64,000 nt of DNA from DATLNF01 sp963765815 (GCA_963765815.1 CAVXXT010000007.1:248001-312000), one strand, 5' to 3'; counted from the first letter of the stretch, positions 1 to 9,038 are shown. Numbers and translations: made by a program. Notes: generated from the letters alone by a model not told the origin.

Positions 1-1401
1 AGTGCTCGGGGGTGCCGACCGCGAGGCCGGCGCAGTAGGCCAGCGCGAGCGCCATGAACGGCACGAACGGCAGCGCGTAGAAGAGGAACATCGTGCGTTG
101 GCTCTCGAGGAACCAGGGCAGATAGCTGCCGCCGATCGTCACCAGGATCGCGGCGGCCCGCCAGTCGCGCTTGGACACCCAGGCCCAGCCGAGCGCGACG
201 AACGCCGCGATCGAGCCCCACCAGATCGCCGGCGTGCCGACGCCGAGCGTGGCCTGGCTCTGACCCTCCTCGGGCGTCGTGTAGTAGTAGGCGACCGGCC
301 GGACGAGGAGGAACCAGCTCTCCGGCTTCGACTCGTAGGAGTGGTCGGTCTGCAGGGTCTGGTGGAAGCGCCAGATCTCCTTGTGGTACTCGACGAAGCC
401 CTTCACCGGGCCGTAGCGGTCCTGGTGGGCGAGGTTGGTGCCGAACGTGCCCGGCGCGCGACGCCAGCCGATGTTGCCGCCGAACCAGCCGCCCCACGAC
501 GCGACGTAGACCAGGCTGCCGACCAGCAGGATGCACGCGACCAGCGACACGGCCTCGCGGCGGATCGTCGACATGAAGGGCCACGGCACACCCGCCGTAC
601 GACGGGCGCCGACGTCCCAGGCGAAGGTGAGCAGCCCGAAGACGATGACGAAGTAGAGGCCGGTCCACTTGGTGGCGCAGGCCGCGCCGAGGCAGGCGCC
701 GGCGCCGATCCGCCACCAGCGCAGGCCGAGCTTGGGGCCGGGGTGGACAGGTTGCCGCCGAGCTTCGCCGCGAGCCGCTGCCGCATGTCGTCGCGGTCGA
801 CGACGATGCAGCCGAACGCGGCGACCACCCAGAACAGCAGGAAGATGTCGAGCATCGCCATCCGGCTCTGCACGAAGTGCAGGCCGTCGAACGCCATGAT
901 GCCGCCGGCGATGCAGCCGAGCAGCGTCGAGCGGAACATCCGCCGGGCGATGCGGCAGAGCAGCAGCACGGACAGCGCGCCGAAGATCGCCGCCGTGAAG
1001 CGCCAGCCGAAGCTGTCGAAGCCCCACATCTTCTCGCCGATCGCGATCATCCACTTGCCCAGCGGCGGGTGGACGACGAAGCCGGGCTCCTTGGCGGCGG
1101 TGTCCTCGATGCAGAAGCCGGACTCACGCGCCTTGTGCGCCACCTCGATCCCGTGGCGCAGCAGCGACCGCGCGTCGCAGGCGTAGTAGACCTCGTCGAA
1201 CGCGTCGGCCTTGGGGATCGCGAGGCGGTGCAGGCGGCTGAGCAGCGCGACCAGGAACACCGCCATGGGGCCGAGCCAGCCGGCCACCTCGTCGGCGGGC
1301 ATCGGCCGCACCAGGCGCTCCGCGATGCGACGGCGTACCGAGGGCTCGAGGGTCGCGTCCGGCGTCCACTCGTCGGTGGCCTCGGTCGTGCTCGTCGACA
1401 C
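1..1401 (-). CDS. Protein O-mannosyltransferase (PMT/GT39), 3' truncated, internal frameshift
   Basis: Transfers mannose from polyprenyl-phosphate-mannose to Ser/Thr of proteins during Sec export; a polytopic membrane enzyme. After the GTG at 1401 (GAGAGGA upstream) the protein has a short cytoplasmic tail, a first membrane segment, and the family loop with ADAFDEVYYACDA and VHPPLGKW, whose acidic residues match the catalytic loop. The C-terminus lies outside the window. Near 734-752 the frame breaks: NLSTP continues as GPKLGLRWWRIGAGACLGAA one frame over, consistent with one missing C in a CCCC run. It is divergent from rsmI, as Rv1002c and Rv1003 are in Mycobacterium. Function is confident; whether the frameshift is real is not. 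Confidence 0.88.
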
Positions 1402-1475
1402 GGTCGTCCTCTCGCGGCGGGTGCTCTTCCGGCTCCGGTCATCGTAGGGGGCGCGCACGCTGCGAGGATGGACGC

Positions 1476-2342
1476 ATGGCGGCTGAGCAGGCGGGCGACA
1501 GTGCATCCGGCGTGCTGGTCCTGTGCGGCGCGCCGATCGGCAACCCGGCCGACGCGACGCCGCGGCTGGCCGAGGTGCTCGTGTCAGCGGACGTGGTGGC
1601 CGTCGAGGACACCCGGCGGCTGGTGCGGCTGGCCCGCCACCTCGGGATCCGCACCGCGCCGATGGTGAGCTTCTTCGAGGGCAACGAGGCGACCCGGGTG
1701 CCCGAGCTGGTGGCGGCACTGGTGGCCGGTCAGACCGTCGCGCTGGTGACCGACGCGGGGATGCCGTCGGTGTCCGACCCCGGCTTCCGCCTGGTGGCGG
1801 CGGCGGTGGCGGCGGGGGTCCGGGTGTCGGTGGTGCCGGGGCCGTCGGCGGTGACCGCCGCTTTGGCCGTGAGCGGGCTGCCGACCGACCGGTGGTGCAT
1901 GGAGGGGTTCCTACCGCGGTCGGGCGGCGCGCGGCGGGCGCGGATCGCGTCGTTGGCGGCCGAGCCGCGGACGCTGGTCTTCTTCGAGGCGCCGCACCGG
2001 CTGGCGGCCTGCCTGGCCGACCTCGCCGCGGGCCTGGGCGCGTCGCGGGCGGCGGTGGTCTGCCGGGAGCTGACCAAGACCTGGGAAGAGGTACGCCGGG
2101 ACTCGCTGGGCTCGCTCGCGCTGTGGGCGGCCGAGGGGGTGCGCGGTGAGGTGACGCTGGTCGTGGCCGGCGCTTCCGGGTCGGCGGCGATCGGCGCCGA
2201 GCCGGCGGACCTCGCGGCGGCCGTGGCCCAGCGGGAGGCGGCCGGACAGGCGCGCAAGGAGGCGATCGCCGACGTGGCCGCCGCGACCGGCGTACCGAAG
2301 CGGGTCGTCTTCGACGCCGTCGTCGCCGCCAAGCACCCCTAA
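1476..2342 (+). CDS. rsmI: 16S rRNA (cytidine1402-2'-O)-methyltransferase RsmI
   Basis: SAM-dependent methyltransferase that 2'-O-methylates C1402 in the decoding centre of 16S rRNA. The 288-residue protein has the tetrapyrrole-methylase fold. GAPIGNPADATPR near residue 18 is the glycine-rich N-terminal motif, EDTRRLVRL follows near 44, then TDAGMPSVSDPG and the SAM-pocket PGPSAVTAAL near 120. FFEAPHR and CRELTKTWEE are also diagnostic of RsmI. The length is normal. The C-terminal tail, rich in Ala and ending VPKRVVFDAVVAAKHP, is the usual small helical domain. The gene is divergent from the O-mannosyltransferase with about 75 bp between starts, and a long hairpin begins 6 nt after its stop. 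Confidence 0.95.
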   Translation: MAAEQAGDSASGVLVLCGAPIGNPADATPRLAEVLVSADVVAVEDTRRLVRLARHLGIRTAPMVSFFEGNEATRVPELVAALVAGQTVALVTDAGMPSVSDPGFRLVAAAVAAGVRVSVVPGPSAVTAALAVSGLPTDRWCMEGFLPRSGGARRARIASLAAEPRTLVFFEAPHRLAACLADLAAGLGASRAAVVCRELTKTWEEVRRDSLGSLALWAAEGVRGEVTLVVAGASGSAAIGAEPADLAAAVAQREAAGQARKEAIADVAAATGVPKRVVFDAVVAAKHP

Positions 2343-2348
2343 AACCCC

Positions 2349-2417
2349 ACTTCACCCACTCCACCTACGTCTTGACGCCGATTCCGGCCGTCAGGACGTA
2401 GGTGGAGTGGGTGAAGT
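2349..2417 (+). terminator. 29-bp hairpin after rsmI
   Basis: Arms 2349-2377 and 2389-2417 pair over 29 positions (28 Watson-Crick and one T2372/G2394) around an 11-nt loop. The single non-canonical pair is U-G in plus-strand RNA but A-C in minus-strand RNA, so it favours the rsmI transcript. There is no U-tract. Its arm ACTTCACCCACTCC.CCTAC recurs in the hairpin at 28504. Confidence 0.7.
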
Positions 2418-2442
2418 CGGGGGGGGTTGGGGGCGGGACAGG

Positions 2443-2480
2443 CGAGAGGGCCGCACCCCTGGTGGGGTGCGGCCCTCTCG
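2443..2480 (-). terminator. 17-bp hairpin after the LPRTG surface protein
   Basis: Perfect 17-bp stem, arms 2443-2459 and 2464-2480, with a 4-nt loop, ending 17 bp from the stop of the minus-strand gene at 2498. It is GC-rich, with no clear U-tract. With the 2349 hairpin it separates two convergent genes. Confidence 0.7.
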
Positions 2481-2497
2481 GACGGGCTAGGAAGCGG

Positions 2498-3955
2498 TTA
2501 GAGCGACCACTTCAGCTTGCGGGCGGTGACAGCGGCACCGAGCAGGAGAGCGCCACCGACCAGAGCCACGGTGCCGTCGGCACCGGTGCGCGGGAGGGAG
2601 TTGGTCTCGCTGTCGTCGGTCAGGCTCGAGCAGCCCGGGTCAGCCGGGAAGTCGATCTTGCCGTCGGCGTCGTTGTCGACCTTGTCGTTGCACTCGAAGT
2701 CGATCTCGGTGTCGTCCTGGGCCGAGGAGCAGCCCGGGTCGGCCGGGAAGTCGATCTTCTTGTCGCCGTCGTTGTCGACCTTGTCCGAGCACTGCGGCAG
2801 CTTGCCGCCGGTCACGGTGACCGGAGCGTCGGAGGCGATGTAGTTGCCCTGCGTCGCGCAGAGCAGCTCGACGGTGTTGAAGTAGGTGCCCGGAGCAGCG
2901 TCCGACTTCACCTTGGCGACGTAGGTCTGCGTGACAGAACCGCCCGGGGCGATCGTCTTGGCGTCCGGCTTGATGACCACGTCCGTGATCCCGCCGCCCT
3001 TGGCCTCGAGGGTCGCGGCGGTGCCGAGGTCGCCCGCCGTGCTGACGAACTCGAACGCCGGGGCGAGGTGGTCGATGAACTGGTTGACCAGGCAGGCCGA
3101 CGTCGACTTGTTGTCGACCTTCACCGTGTAGGTGACGGTCGAACCGGGCGCCGCGGAGGAGACGCTGGCGTCCTTGTCGATGACGATGTTGCTGGTCAGG
3201 CCGGTGGAGCCGCGGCCGTTGGGGCAGTTGACCGTCGTCTCGGCGTGGCCGACCCGGATGTCGCCGTCCATCAGCGCACCGGCCGGGTTGGGCTCGATGT
3301 CGAACAGGTGCAGCGCGTTGACCACGAAGCCGCGGCCGTTGGCCGCCGGGTGCTGCTCGTTGATGATCAGCCGCAGGCCGAGAGCGGCCAGCACGTCCTT
3401 GAGCGGCGTCGGCAACTCGTAGTTCGGCGTGAAGGTGCCGTTGAGCGGAGCAAGCACGTCGGTGCCAGCGACCTTGAGACTGGTGATGATGGTGCCGGCG
3501 CCGTTGGGGTCGTTGACGCAGTCGCTGTTGGACTGACCGCGCACCAGGTCAGCGGTGATCAGCGGCGCCTGCGGGCTCGGCAGCAGGATCTTGAGGGCCT
3601 CGACCTGACCCGAGGCGACGGCCTGCGGAGCGCCGGTCGCGCCGGCCATACCGCTGATGGTGAACGCCGAGGCGAGGGGCGCGGCGTTGACGGGGATCTC
3701 AGTGTTCTCAGCCGGCGCGGCAGCGCCCGGGGGGAACGCCTGGTAGGCGTCGCCGAACCGCTGGTCAAGCAGCGGCGCACCGACAACGCCGAGGAGCGTG
3801 GCGTCGATGTCGAGCCCGATGCCGACCGCGTTGGACGCGGCGGCCTTGCTCACGGTCTCGGCGGTCTGCGCCTGCGCAGGTCCGGCGGTGGGCAGGACGA
3901 GTCCTGCGGAGACGATCATGGCGCCGATCGTCAGGCGGCTCAGCGTGCGCTTCAC
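2498..3955 (-). CDS. Secreted surface protein with DUF11-like domain, Asp-rich repeats and LPRTG anchor
   Basis: GTG at 3955 follows GGGAGAG. It gives an export signal (KRTLSRLTIGAMIVSAGLVL, cleavage near AQAQTA). The middle resembles a DUF11/choice-of-anchor ectodomain (GSTVTYTVKVDNKSTSACLV). Next come two copies of a roughly 30-residue repeat of the form C.DKVDND.D.KIDFPADPGC, whose DxDxDG-type spacing suggests calcium binding. The C-terminus is LPRTG, a hydrophobic stretch and a short basic tail, the layout of a sortase substrate. The partner and function of the ectodomain are unknown. An in-frame TTG at 4021 with AGGAGA upstream is an alternative start, but it would bury the signal peptide. 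Confidence 0.75.
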   Translation of the reverse strand: MKRTLSRLTIGAMIVSAGLVLPTAGPAQAQTAETVSKAAASNAVGIGLDIDATLLGVVGAPLLDQRFGDAYQAFPPGAAAPAENTEIPVNAAPLASAFTISGMAGATGAPQAVASGQVEALKILLPSPQAPLITADLVRGQSNSDCVNDPNGAGTIITSLKVAGTDVLAPLNGTFTPNYELPTPLKDVLAALGLRLIINEQHPAANGRGFVVNALHLFDIEPNPAGALMDGDIRVGHAETTVNCPNGRGSTGLTSNIVIDKDASVSSAAPGSTVTYTVKVDNKSTSACLVNQFIDHLAPAFEFVSTAGDLGTAATLEAKGGGITDVVIKPDAKTIAPGGSVTQTYVAKVKSDAAPGTYFNTVELLCATQGNYIASDAPVTVTGGKLPQCSDKVDNDGDKKIDFPADPGCSSAQDDTEIDFECNDKVDNDADGKIDFPADPGCSSLTDDSETNSLPRTGADGTVALVGGALLLGAAVTARKLKWSL

Positions 3956-4143
3956 GTTCCACTCTCCCGACACATTGGTGTTGCTGTCACTTCGGTGTAG
4001 TGCGTGCTTGCTTCGGTGCAATGCGTGCTATCTCCTCTTAGTAAACCAGCGACGGCCGAAATCCCATCGCTCATTCGGGTGGAAAAAACCGGCGACATAA
4101 TGTTTGTCCGGTTTCTTGATCGTCCCTCGCCACGGTGTGCCCG
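3956..4143 (-). promoter_or_regulatory. AT-richer leader/promoter region of the LPRTG gene
   Basis: 188 bp without a gene, noticeably less GC-rich than its surroundings, between two minus-strand surface-protein genes. It holds the 21-bp tandem repeat listed separately and an AT-rich patch around 4085-4125 that could contain the promoter. No riboswitch class was recognised. Confidence 0.35.
3991..4032. repeat. Imperfect 21-bp tandem repeat
   Basis: TTCGGTG(T/C)A(G/A)TGCGTGCT is repeated head-to-tail at 3991-4011 and 4012-4032, just upstream of the LPRTG gene. It may be a pair of operator half-sites or a leader element. Confidence 0.55.
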
Positions 4144-6483
4144 CTACACGCTCATTCCATGCGTGCGGGTACGGCGTACCGCGACGGCGCCGACCGTGGC
4201 GAGCAGCGCCAGGACGGCGAGGCTCAGACCACCCGTGGCGGGCAGCGGGGCGGGGTCGGGCTTGGGCACCGGCTTGGGCGACGGCGCGGGTGCCGGCGGC
4301 ACGCTCGGGGCCGGCTGCGGGTCGACCGGGACGGGCTGGACGGCCGCACCCCCGGGGACCAGGAAGTCCATCGCCGGCGCGTTGTCCACAGGGTAGAGGT
4401 AGGTCTGCGCCTCGGGGAGCAGCGGCGAGGTGAACGCGTAGGCCACCGCGTCGTACAGGCGCGAGCCCGCGACCGCCTCGACCTCGGTCGGACGGCCCGC
4501 CTCGTCGGGCGCACCGAGCGCCTTGAGCTTGTCCCGCGAGACCGAGAACCGGATGACGCCGGTGTCCTCGTTGACGTCGCCCGGGATCACCTGCGCGCCC
4601 GGCCAGACCACGATCTTCTCCGCGGTCGGGTCGTACTGCCCCGACTGGGTGCTGGCCGTGGTGTAGGCGTCGAAGCCGAAGGTGAAGCCGCGCGCCGGAT
4701 CCCAGCGCGCGGTCGCGCCGACCGGCTGGTAGCCGTTGACCCAGCGGAAGAGCCACATCAGCGACGAGGCCGGGTTGCCGTTCTGGGTGTTGCGGGTGAG
4801 CGCGCCCTGCAGCGCCTGGGCACCCAGGTCGGCCAGGTCGAGGGTGACGGTGAAGCCGCCGTCGTCGACCTTCTCGCCGGAGGCCAGGTCGATCTCGGGG
4901 CCGATCTCGACGCTCTCGATGTCGAGCGCCGGCTCGTTGGCGGTCGACGGCTCCGGGCAGGTGCCGACCGGCGGGCAGAGCGTGCCGTACGGCGTCAGCG
5001 CGTCGTCGACCTTGTCGACCGACTTCGTCCGCAGCACCTGGCGGGGCACGCCGTTGTCCTTGCGACGGGCCAGCGTGGTGCCGAGCAGGCTCGGACCGGT
5101 CTCCTGGACGAAGACGATCGGGTGGCCGACGTGGCCCTCGGTCTCACCCGGCATCTTCGCCGTGTTGTTGTAGACGACGGAGAGCCGGCCGGTAGTCGGG
5201 TCGAGGTCCATCGCGAAGTAGTCGACCAGCGAGCGATCGCCCATCGAGACGTCGCAGCCGAGGCCGCCCAGGCAGATCGAGTCGTAGTGGGTCGGGTGGC
5301 TGACCGCCCGGGTCTGCGACCAGGTCGGGTTGGCGGAGAGCGCGTTGAGGCTCATGTTCACGTACGGGTACCAGGCGGCCTGGAACGCCGTACCGGCGTC
5401 CGGGTCGCCGACCTTGTCGGTGCCGTAGAAGGTGACCGCGATCCGGCCGGGGGCACCGCCGGCGACCAGCCACGGCATGACCGTGGTCTCGACCTTGTCC
5501 CGGTTGACGCGCAGCGCCTTCCCGGTGCCGATCGGGTCGGCGCCGTCCTCGCAGCCCGCGAGCTTCTCCCGCTTGGCGACGACGACGTAGGTGTCGTTGC
5601 CGACGCCCTCGTCGTCCGGGGCGCCCTTCTGGGAGTAGGCGGTGTAGATGTTGCCGTCGCGGTCGTGGTCGGCGACCACGAAGCCGGCGCTCGGGTCCAT
5701 CTCGGTGTCCTGCACGACGCACTCACCCCACGTCGTACCGCCGTCCATCGAGCGGATCAGGGTGATCTGGCTGCCGGAGTACGACGGGAAGTAGACGATC
5801 GCCTTGCTGGCGTCCTTGTCCGGGCTGAGGATCGCGCGCATCGGGCCGATGCGGCCTCCGCCGGAGGAGACGGTGACGCCCTGGCCGTAGGTCACGCCGC
5901 CGTCGGTCGACTTCTGGACGGTGTAGCCGTTGACCAGCTGGTTGTAGTTGAAGAACACCGTGTTGGTGTCGGTGAAGACCAGCCACTGGCGGTCGACCCC
6001 GGGGATCGACTCGCTGACCGGCGAGACCTTGAGGGACTGGCCGGTGTTGTCCGAGCTGCCGGTGGAGAAGTTGGTCAGCGGGCCGAGGCCGGTGTAGGCC
6101 CAGGTGTACTGGTCCTTAGCGTTGGGGTACGGCGCGCTCGCGAGGCCGCAGTCGCCGCCGCCCTCACCGCCGGAGATCTGGCCGCGCGGCGGCTGGCCGA
6201 TCAGGTGGAACTGGTCGCCGCCGTCGCGCGAGACCTGGGCGTAGTCGGCGATGTTGGAGAAGCCGGACGGCCCGCAGGTGTAGATGTTGCCCGCCGGGTC
6301 GATCGAGATCTCCGGCTCGCCCTCGTCGCGCTGCACGTCGGACGGGACGCTGGCGCTGAAGGTCACGCCGTTCTCCCCGATCGACGGGAAGGTCGGCGCA
6401 CCGGCAGCGTCCGGGATGGACAGCCACGCCAGCGGGAGGAGCGCTGTGGCGACGGCGGCGGCGATCAGACGGGGAGCGCGCAT
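4144..6483 (-). CDS. Secreted BNR/sialidase-fold protein with LPATG cell-wall anchor
   Basis: 779 residues. The N-terminal signal is PRLIAAAVATALLPLAWL, with cleavage near AAGAPT. The bulk is a beta-propeller-like region with Asp-box-type repeats (STDGGVTYGQG, SMDGGTTWGEC, SRDGGDQFHL), typical of BNR/sialidase folds. A second C-terminal beta domain follows. The end is a Pro-rich spacer, LPATGG, a membrane segment and RRTRTHG, the sortase layout. No sialidase FRIP motif or catalytic triad was seen, so an adhesin or structural propeller is as likely as an enzyme. It lies upstream of, and on the same strand as, the other LPxTG gene. Confidence 0.72.
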   Translation of the reverse strand: MRAPRLIAAAVATALLPLAWLSIPDAAGAPTFPSIGENGVTFSASVPSDVQRDEGEPEISIDPAGNIYTCGPSGFSNIADYAQVSRDGGDQFHLIGQPPRGQISGGEGGGDCGLASAPYPNAKDQYTWAYTGLGPLTNFSTGSSDNTGQSLKVSPVSESIPGVDRQWLVFTDTNTVFFNYNQLVNGYTVQKSTDGGVTYGQGVTVSSGGGRIGPMRAILSPDKDASKAIVYFPSYSGSQITLIRSMDGGTTWGECVVQDTEMDPSAGFVVADHDRDGNIYTAYSQKGAPDDEGVGNDTYVVVAKREKLAGCEDGADPIGTGKALRVNRDKVETTVMPWLVAGGAPGRIAVTFYGTDKVGDPDAGTAFQAAWYPYVNMSLNALSANPTWSQTRAVSHPTHYDSICLGGLGCDVSMGDRSLVDYFAMDLDPTTGRLSVVYNNTAKMPGETEGHVGHPIVFVQETGPSLLGTTLARRKDNGVPRQVLRTKSVDKVDDALTPYGTLCPPVGTCPEPSTANEPALDIESVEIGPEIDLASGEKVDDGGFTVTLDLADLGAQALQGALTRNTQNGNPASSLMWLFRWVNGYQPVGATARWDPARGFTFGFDAYTTASTQSGQYDPTAEKIVVWPGAQVIPGDVNEDTGVIRFSVSRDKLKALGAPDEAGRPTEVEAVAGSRLYDAVAYAFTSPLLPEAQTYLYPVDNAPAMDFLVPGGAAVQPVPVDPQPAPSVPPAPAPSPKPVPKPDPAPLPATGGLSLAVLALLATVGAVAVRRTRTHGMSV

Positions 6484-6624
6484 GGTCAGTGCCTTCTTAG
6501 TCGGCGGGACGCGGGTCAGGTCGTATCCGGTGCTGCTGTTTCATGCCTTCTGTGCTGCGCAGGCGGGTTCCTGCCGTCGCAGCGGTGACACAGGCGGTGC
6601 GGGCGTGCTGGGCCGGACACGACT

Positions 6625-6656
6625 CCGCGCCAGCGAGTGGGACTCGGCTGGCGCGG
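6625..6656 (-). terminator. Hairpin downstream of tRNA-Ala
   Basis: Arms 6625-6638 and 6642-6656 form a GC-rich stem of about 14 bp with one bulged base, 10 bp past the tRNA 3' end on the minus strand. Confidence 0.5.
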
Positions 6657-6666
6657 CGACGTTGGG

Positions 6667-6740
6667 TGGAGGTGAGGGGATTCGAACCCCTGGCCTCTTC
6701 CGTGCGAGGGAAGCGCTCTACCGGACTGAGCCACACCCCC
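6667..6740 (-). tRNA. tRNA-Ala (anticodon CGC)
   Basis: The minus strand folds as a cloverleaf. The acceptor GGGGGTG pairs with CACCTCC (one G-U), the D-arm is GCTC/GAGC, the anticodon stem CTTCC/GGAAG encloses loop CTCGCAC, and the T-arm AGGGG/CCCCT encloses TTCGAAT. Anticodon CGC reads GCG alanine codons. The discriminator is A, and the CCA end is not encoded. It is a single-copy tRNA between surface-protein and sepX genes. Confidence 0.95.
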
Positions 6741-6781
6741 AGTAGGGGCGCAACGCTACCACCGAGACGCGGGGGACTCGG

Positions 6782-7294
6782 TCAGTCGTTGACGGCGCGA
6801 CGGTGAGCGAGCTCGTCGTACGCCGGGCGCGAGCGCCGCGCGGTGAAGACGGCGACCTGCGCGGCCTCCCGGCGCAGCCGCTCGGCGTGCATCTCCCGAC
6901 GCGCACGGCGCGCCTCCTGGGCCTCGACGACGCTGATCCGGCGCAGCCAGGTGACCACGCCGACCAGCGCCGCGTCGGCCGCGAGCTGGCCGAGCCAGAG
7001 CAGCGTCCCGCCGAAGGCGACGGCGAGCAGCAGGGTGCCGGCGACGGCCCACACCGCACGGAGGAAGGCGGTGCGGCGGCGCGCGACGCTCGGCGAGCTC
7101 GGCACAGGCGCGGTGAACGACGGCGGCGGGACCAGGATCCGGCGCGAGTCGGTCGGCGTCGTACGTCGGGAGAGCGTGCGCATCGCCGTGTGGAATCCGT
7201 CCATCGTGCGCCCGTCATGGGCGTGGTCGCGAGATTTCAGAGTCGCCGGGATCAGCACGGCGGCCCAGAGGCCGGCGAGCACGATGAGGAGCAC
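6782..7294 (-). CDS. sepX: Divisome membrane protein SepX/GlpR-like
   Basis: 170 residues. An N-terminal membrane segment (LLIVLAGLWAAVLIP) is followed directly by basic KSRDHA. A Pro/Ser linker leads to a second hydrophobic region (residues about 76-118) and a highly charged C-terminal helix rich in Arg and Glu. This architecture, and the position beside rimJ, moeA/glp and galU, match SepX of Streptomyces and GlpR of Corynebacterium, septal membrane proteins; GlpR is the receptor for the gephyrin-like Glp. Sequence identity to those was not computed, so the call leans on topology and neighbourhood. The start is GTG 7294; a GGAGAG lies about 13 nt upstream, slightly far. Confidence 0.65.
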   Translation of the reverse strand: MLLIVLAGLWAAVLIPATLKSRDHAHDGRTMDGFHTAMRTLSRRTTPTDSRRILVPPPSFTAPVPSSPSVARRRTAFLRAVWAVAGTLLLAVAFGGTLLWLGQLAADAALVGVVTWLRRISVVEAQEARRARREMHAERLRREAAQVAVFTARRSRPAYDELAHRRAVND

Positions 7295-7477
7295 AGGGCT
7301 CAGGACGCTCTCCTTCCTGCTTCGGGAGCGGTGCCTGCCTGACTCGTCGTGACGATGTTGCTGATGGGGCGCTGGTGCTGCATCGCACGCTAACGACGCG
7401 AACGCGGGAAATCGAACACCGACGCGTCATCAAAAAGTCGTGTCGCGTCTGTGTTTCTGTGCGGATTCGACGACGAA

Positions 7478-8083
7478 TCAGCGCAAAGTCGCGCGCCACC
7501 TCTGCATCAGCCCGTCCGGGACGTCCTCTGTCGTCAGCGCGTAGCAGATGTGGTCGCGGTAGGCGCCGTCGATCTTCAGGTAGCGCAGGTGCACGCCCTC
7601 CTCGCGGAAGCCGAGCTTCTCGGCGACGCGACGACTCGCGTGGTTCTCCGGACGGATGTTGGCCTCCATCCGGTGCAGGCCGACCGGGCCGAAGCAGTGG
7701 TCGGTCACCATCGCGACGGCGGTCGGGCAGATGCCCTGGCCGGCGTACCGCTGGTCGACCCAGTAGCCGAGGCTGCCGCCGTTGAGCGCGCCGCGGATGA
7801 TGCTGACGTTGAGCTGGCCGACGTACGCGTCGCCCCACCAGATCGAGAAGGCGAGCCGGCTGCCGTCACGCGCCTGCCGCCGGGCCGCGCGGACCACGGC
7901 GGGGAACCAGGTCGGGCTGTTGCACTCGGCGTACGGCGCGGGCGCGACCGGCTCCCACGGGGTGACCCACTCCTCGTTGGCCATCCGCGACTCGCTCCAC
8001 GCGATGGCGTCGCGCATCCGGTAGGGACGCAGCGTGAGCTCGCCGTCGCGCAGGACGGCCGGCCAGCCCGGCGTCCGGCTCAC
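7478..8083 (-). CDS. GNAT N-acetyltransferase, RimJ-like
   Basis: Acetyl-CoA-dependent N-acetyltransferase of the RimJ/RimL type, 201 residues. It opens with LRDGELTLRPYRMRD. It contains the acetyl-CoA pyrophosphate loop in GYWVDQRYAGQGICPTAVAM (Q/RxxGxG/A form) and the C-terminal HRMEANIRPENHASRRVAEK segment usual for this subgroup. The known targets are ribosomal proteins or small amines; the substrate here is unknown. It overlaps the mog gene upstream by 4 bp, so it is cotranscribed with the molybdopterin genes, an arrangement conserved in actinobacteria (Rv0995 next to Rv0994). Confidence 0.88.
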   Translation of the reverse strand: MSRTPGWPAVLRDGELTLRPYRMRDAIAWSESRMANEEWVTPWEPVAPAPYAECNSPTWFPAVVRAARRQARDGSRLAFSIWWGDAYVGQLNVSIIRGALNGGSLGYWVDQRYAGQGICPTAVAMVTDHCFGPVGLHRMEANIRPENHASRRVAEKLGFREEGVHLRYLKIDGAYRDHICYALTTEDVPDGLMQRWRATLR

Positions 8084-8571
8084 GAGTCGTGGTCGCTGCC
8101 GCGCAGCTGCGCGACGAGATGGCCGATCACCGGCGCGAGCACCTCGACACCGTCGCGGACACCACCGGTCGAGCCCGGGAGGTTGACGACGAACGTCGCG
8201 CCGAGGGTGCCGGCGACGCCGCGGGACAGGATCGTGGTCGGCACCACGTCGCGGTGGTGCTGGCGGATCGCCTCGCCGATCCCGGGCGCCTCGCGCTCGA
8301 TCACCTCGCGGGTCGCCTCCGGCGTCACGTCGCGCGGACCGAAGCCGGTGCCGCCGGTCGTCACGACGACATCGGCGTGACGCGCCGCCGAGCGGATCGC
8401 GTCGACGATGCGCGGCTGCTCGTCCGGTACGACGACGACCTCGCCGACCGCGAACCCGAGCGCGGCGAGCAGCTCTGCGCAGAGCGGCCCGGAGGAGTCG
8501 TGACGCGCGCCCGCGTGGGACCGGTCGGACACGGTGATGACCGTCGCGCGCGCGCCGTCAGGGATGCTCAC
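8080..8571 (-). CDS. mog: Molybdopterin adenylyltransferase (MogA/MoaB family)
   Basis: 163 residues forming one MoCF-biosynthesis domain, which adenylylates molybdopterin before molybdenum insertion. Visible motifs are ITVSDRSHAG at the N-terminus, TTGGTGFGPRDVTPEAT near residue 90 (the nucleotide/molybdopterin loop) and VVNLPGSTGGVRDG near 130. Length and motif order fit MoaB/MogA rather than MoeA or CinA. It overlaps moaC and rimJ by 4 bp at each end and so sits mid-operon. MogA and MoaB cannot be separated from sequence alone. Confidence 0.9.
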   Translation of the reverse strand: MSIPDGARATVITVSDRSHAGARHDSSGPLCAELLAALGFAVGEVVVVPDEQPRIVDAIRSAARHADVVVTTGGTGFGPRDVTPEATREVIEREAPGIGEAIRQHHRDVVPTTILSRGVAGTLGATFVVNLPGSTGGVRDGVEVLAPVIGHLVAQLRGSDHDS

Positions 8572-9038
8572 GGCCGGTGCCAGTCGCCGGACTTGCCCCC
8601 GGTCTTCTCCACGACGAGCACGTCGGTGATGGCGGCCGCCGGGTCGACGGCCTTCACCATGTCGACCAGCGCGAGACCGGCGACGGCCACGGCGGTGAGC
8701 GCCTCCATCTCGACGCCGGTGCGGTCCGCCGTACGGCAGGTCGCGGTGATCGCTGCGCCGTCGTCGTCGATCGCGATGTCGACGGTGACGCCGTGCAGTG
8801 CGATCGGGTGGCAGAGCGGGATCAGGTCGGGCACCTTCTTCGCGCCCATGATCCCGGCGATCCGCGCGACGGAGACCGCGTCACCCTTCGGCACGCCGGC
8901 GCCGCGCAGCAGCGCGACCACCTCGGCGGAGACGGTGACCCGGCCGGTGGCGGTGGCGGTGCGGACGCTCACCTCCTTGCCGGCGACGTCGACCATGCGC
9001 GCGGCGCCCGCGCCGTCCAGATGCGTCAGCTCCGCCAT
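8568..9038 (-). CDS. moaC: Cyclic pyranopterin monophosphate synthase MoaC
   Basis: Converts the MoaA product 3',8-cyclo-GTP to cyclic pyranopterin monophosphate, step two of molybdenum-cofactor synthesis. 156 residues starting MAELTHLD, with MVDVAGKEVSVRTATATG, the conserved IPLCHPIAL near residue 75, VEMEALTAVAVAGLALVDM near 115 and TDVLVVEKTGGKSG at the end. ATG 9038 is preferred over the upstream GTG at 9065 because the family begins here. It is the first gene of the moaC-mog-rimJ operon, separated from glp by a long hairpin. Confidence 0.94.
   Translation of the reverse strand: MAELTHLDGAGAARMVDVAGKEVSVRTATATGRVTVSAEVVALLRGAGVPKGDAVSVARIAGIMGAKKVPDLIPLCHPIALHGVTVDIAIDDDGAAITATCRTADRTGVEMEALTAVAVAGLALVDMVKAVDPAAAITDVLVVEKTGGKSGDWHRP

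Noticed and set aside
403..2364. Single frame joining rsmI antisense to the mannosyltransferase
   Set aside because: The part beyond 1401 is antisense to rsmI and has no family features; GTG 1401 with GAGAGGA is the real start.
2402..4000. Long plus-strand frame opposite the LPRTG gene
   Set aside because: It is a shadow frame with no recognisable domain and no start signal, while the minus strand has a full signal peptide and anchor.
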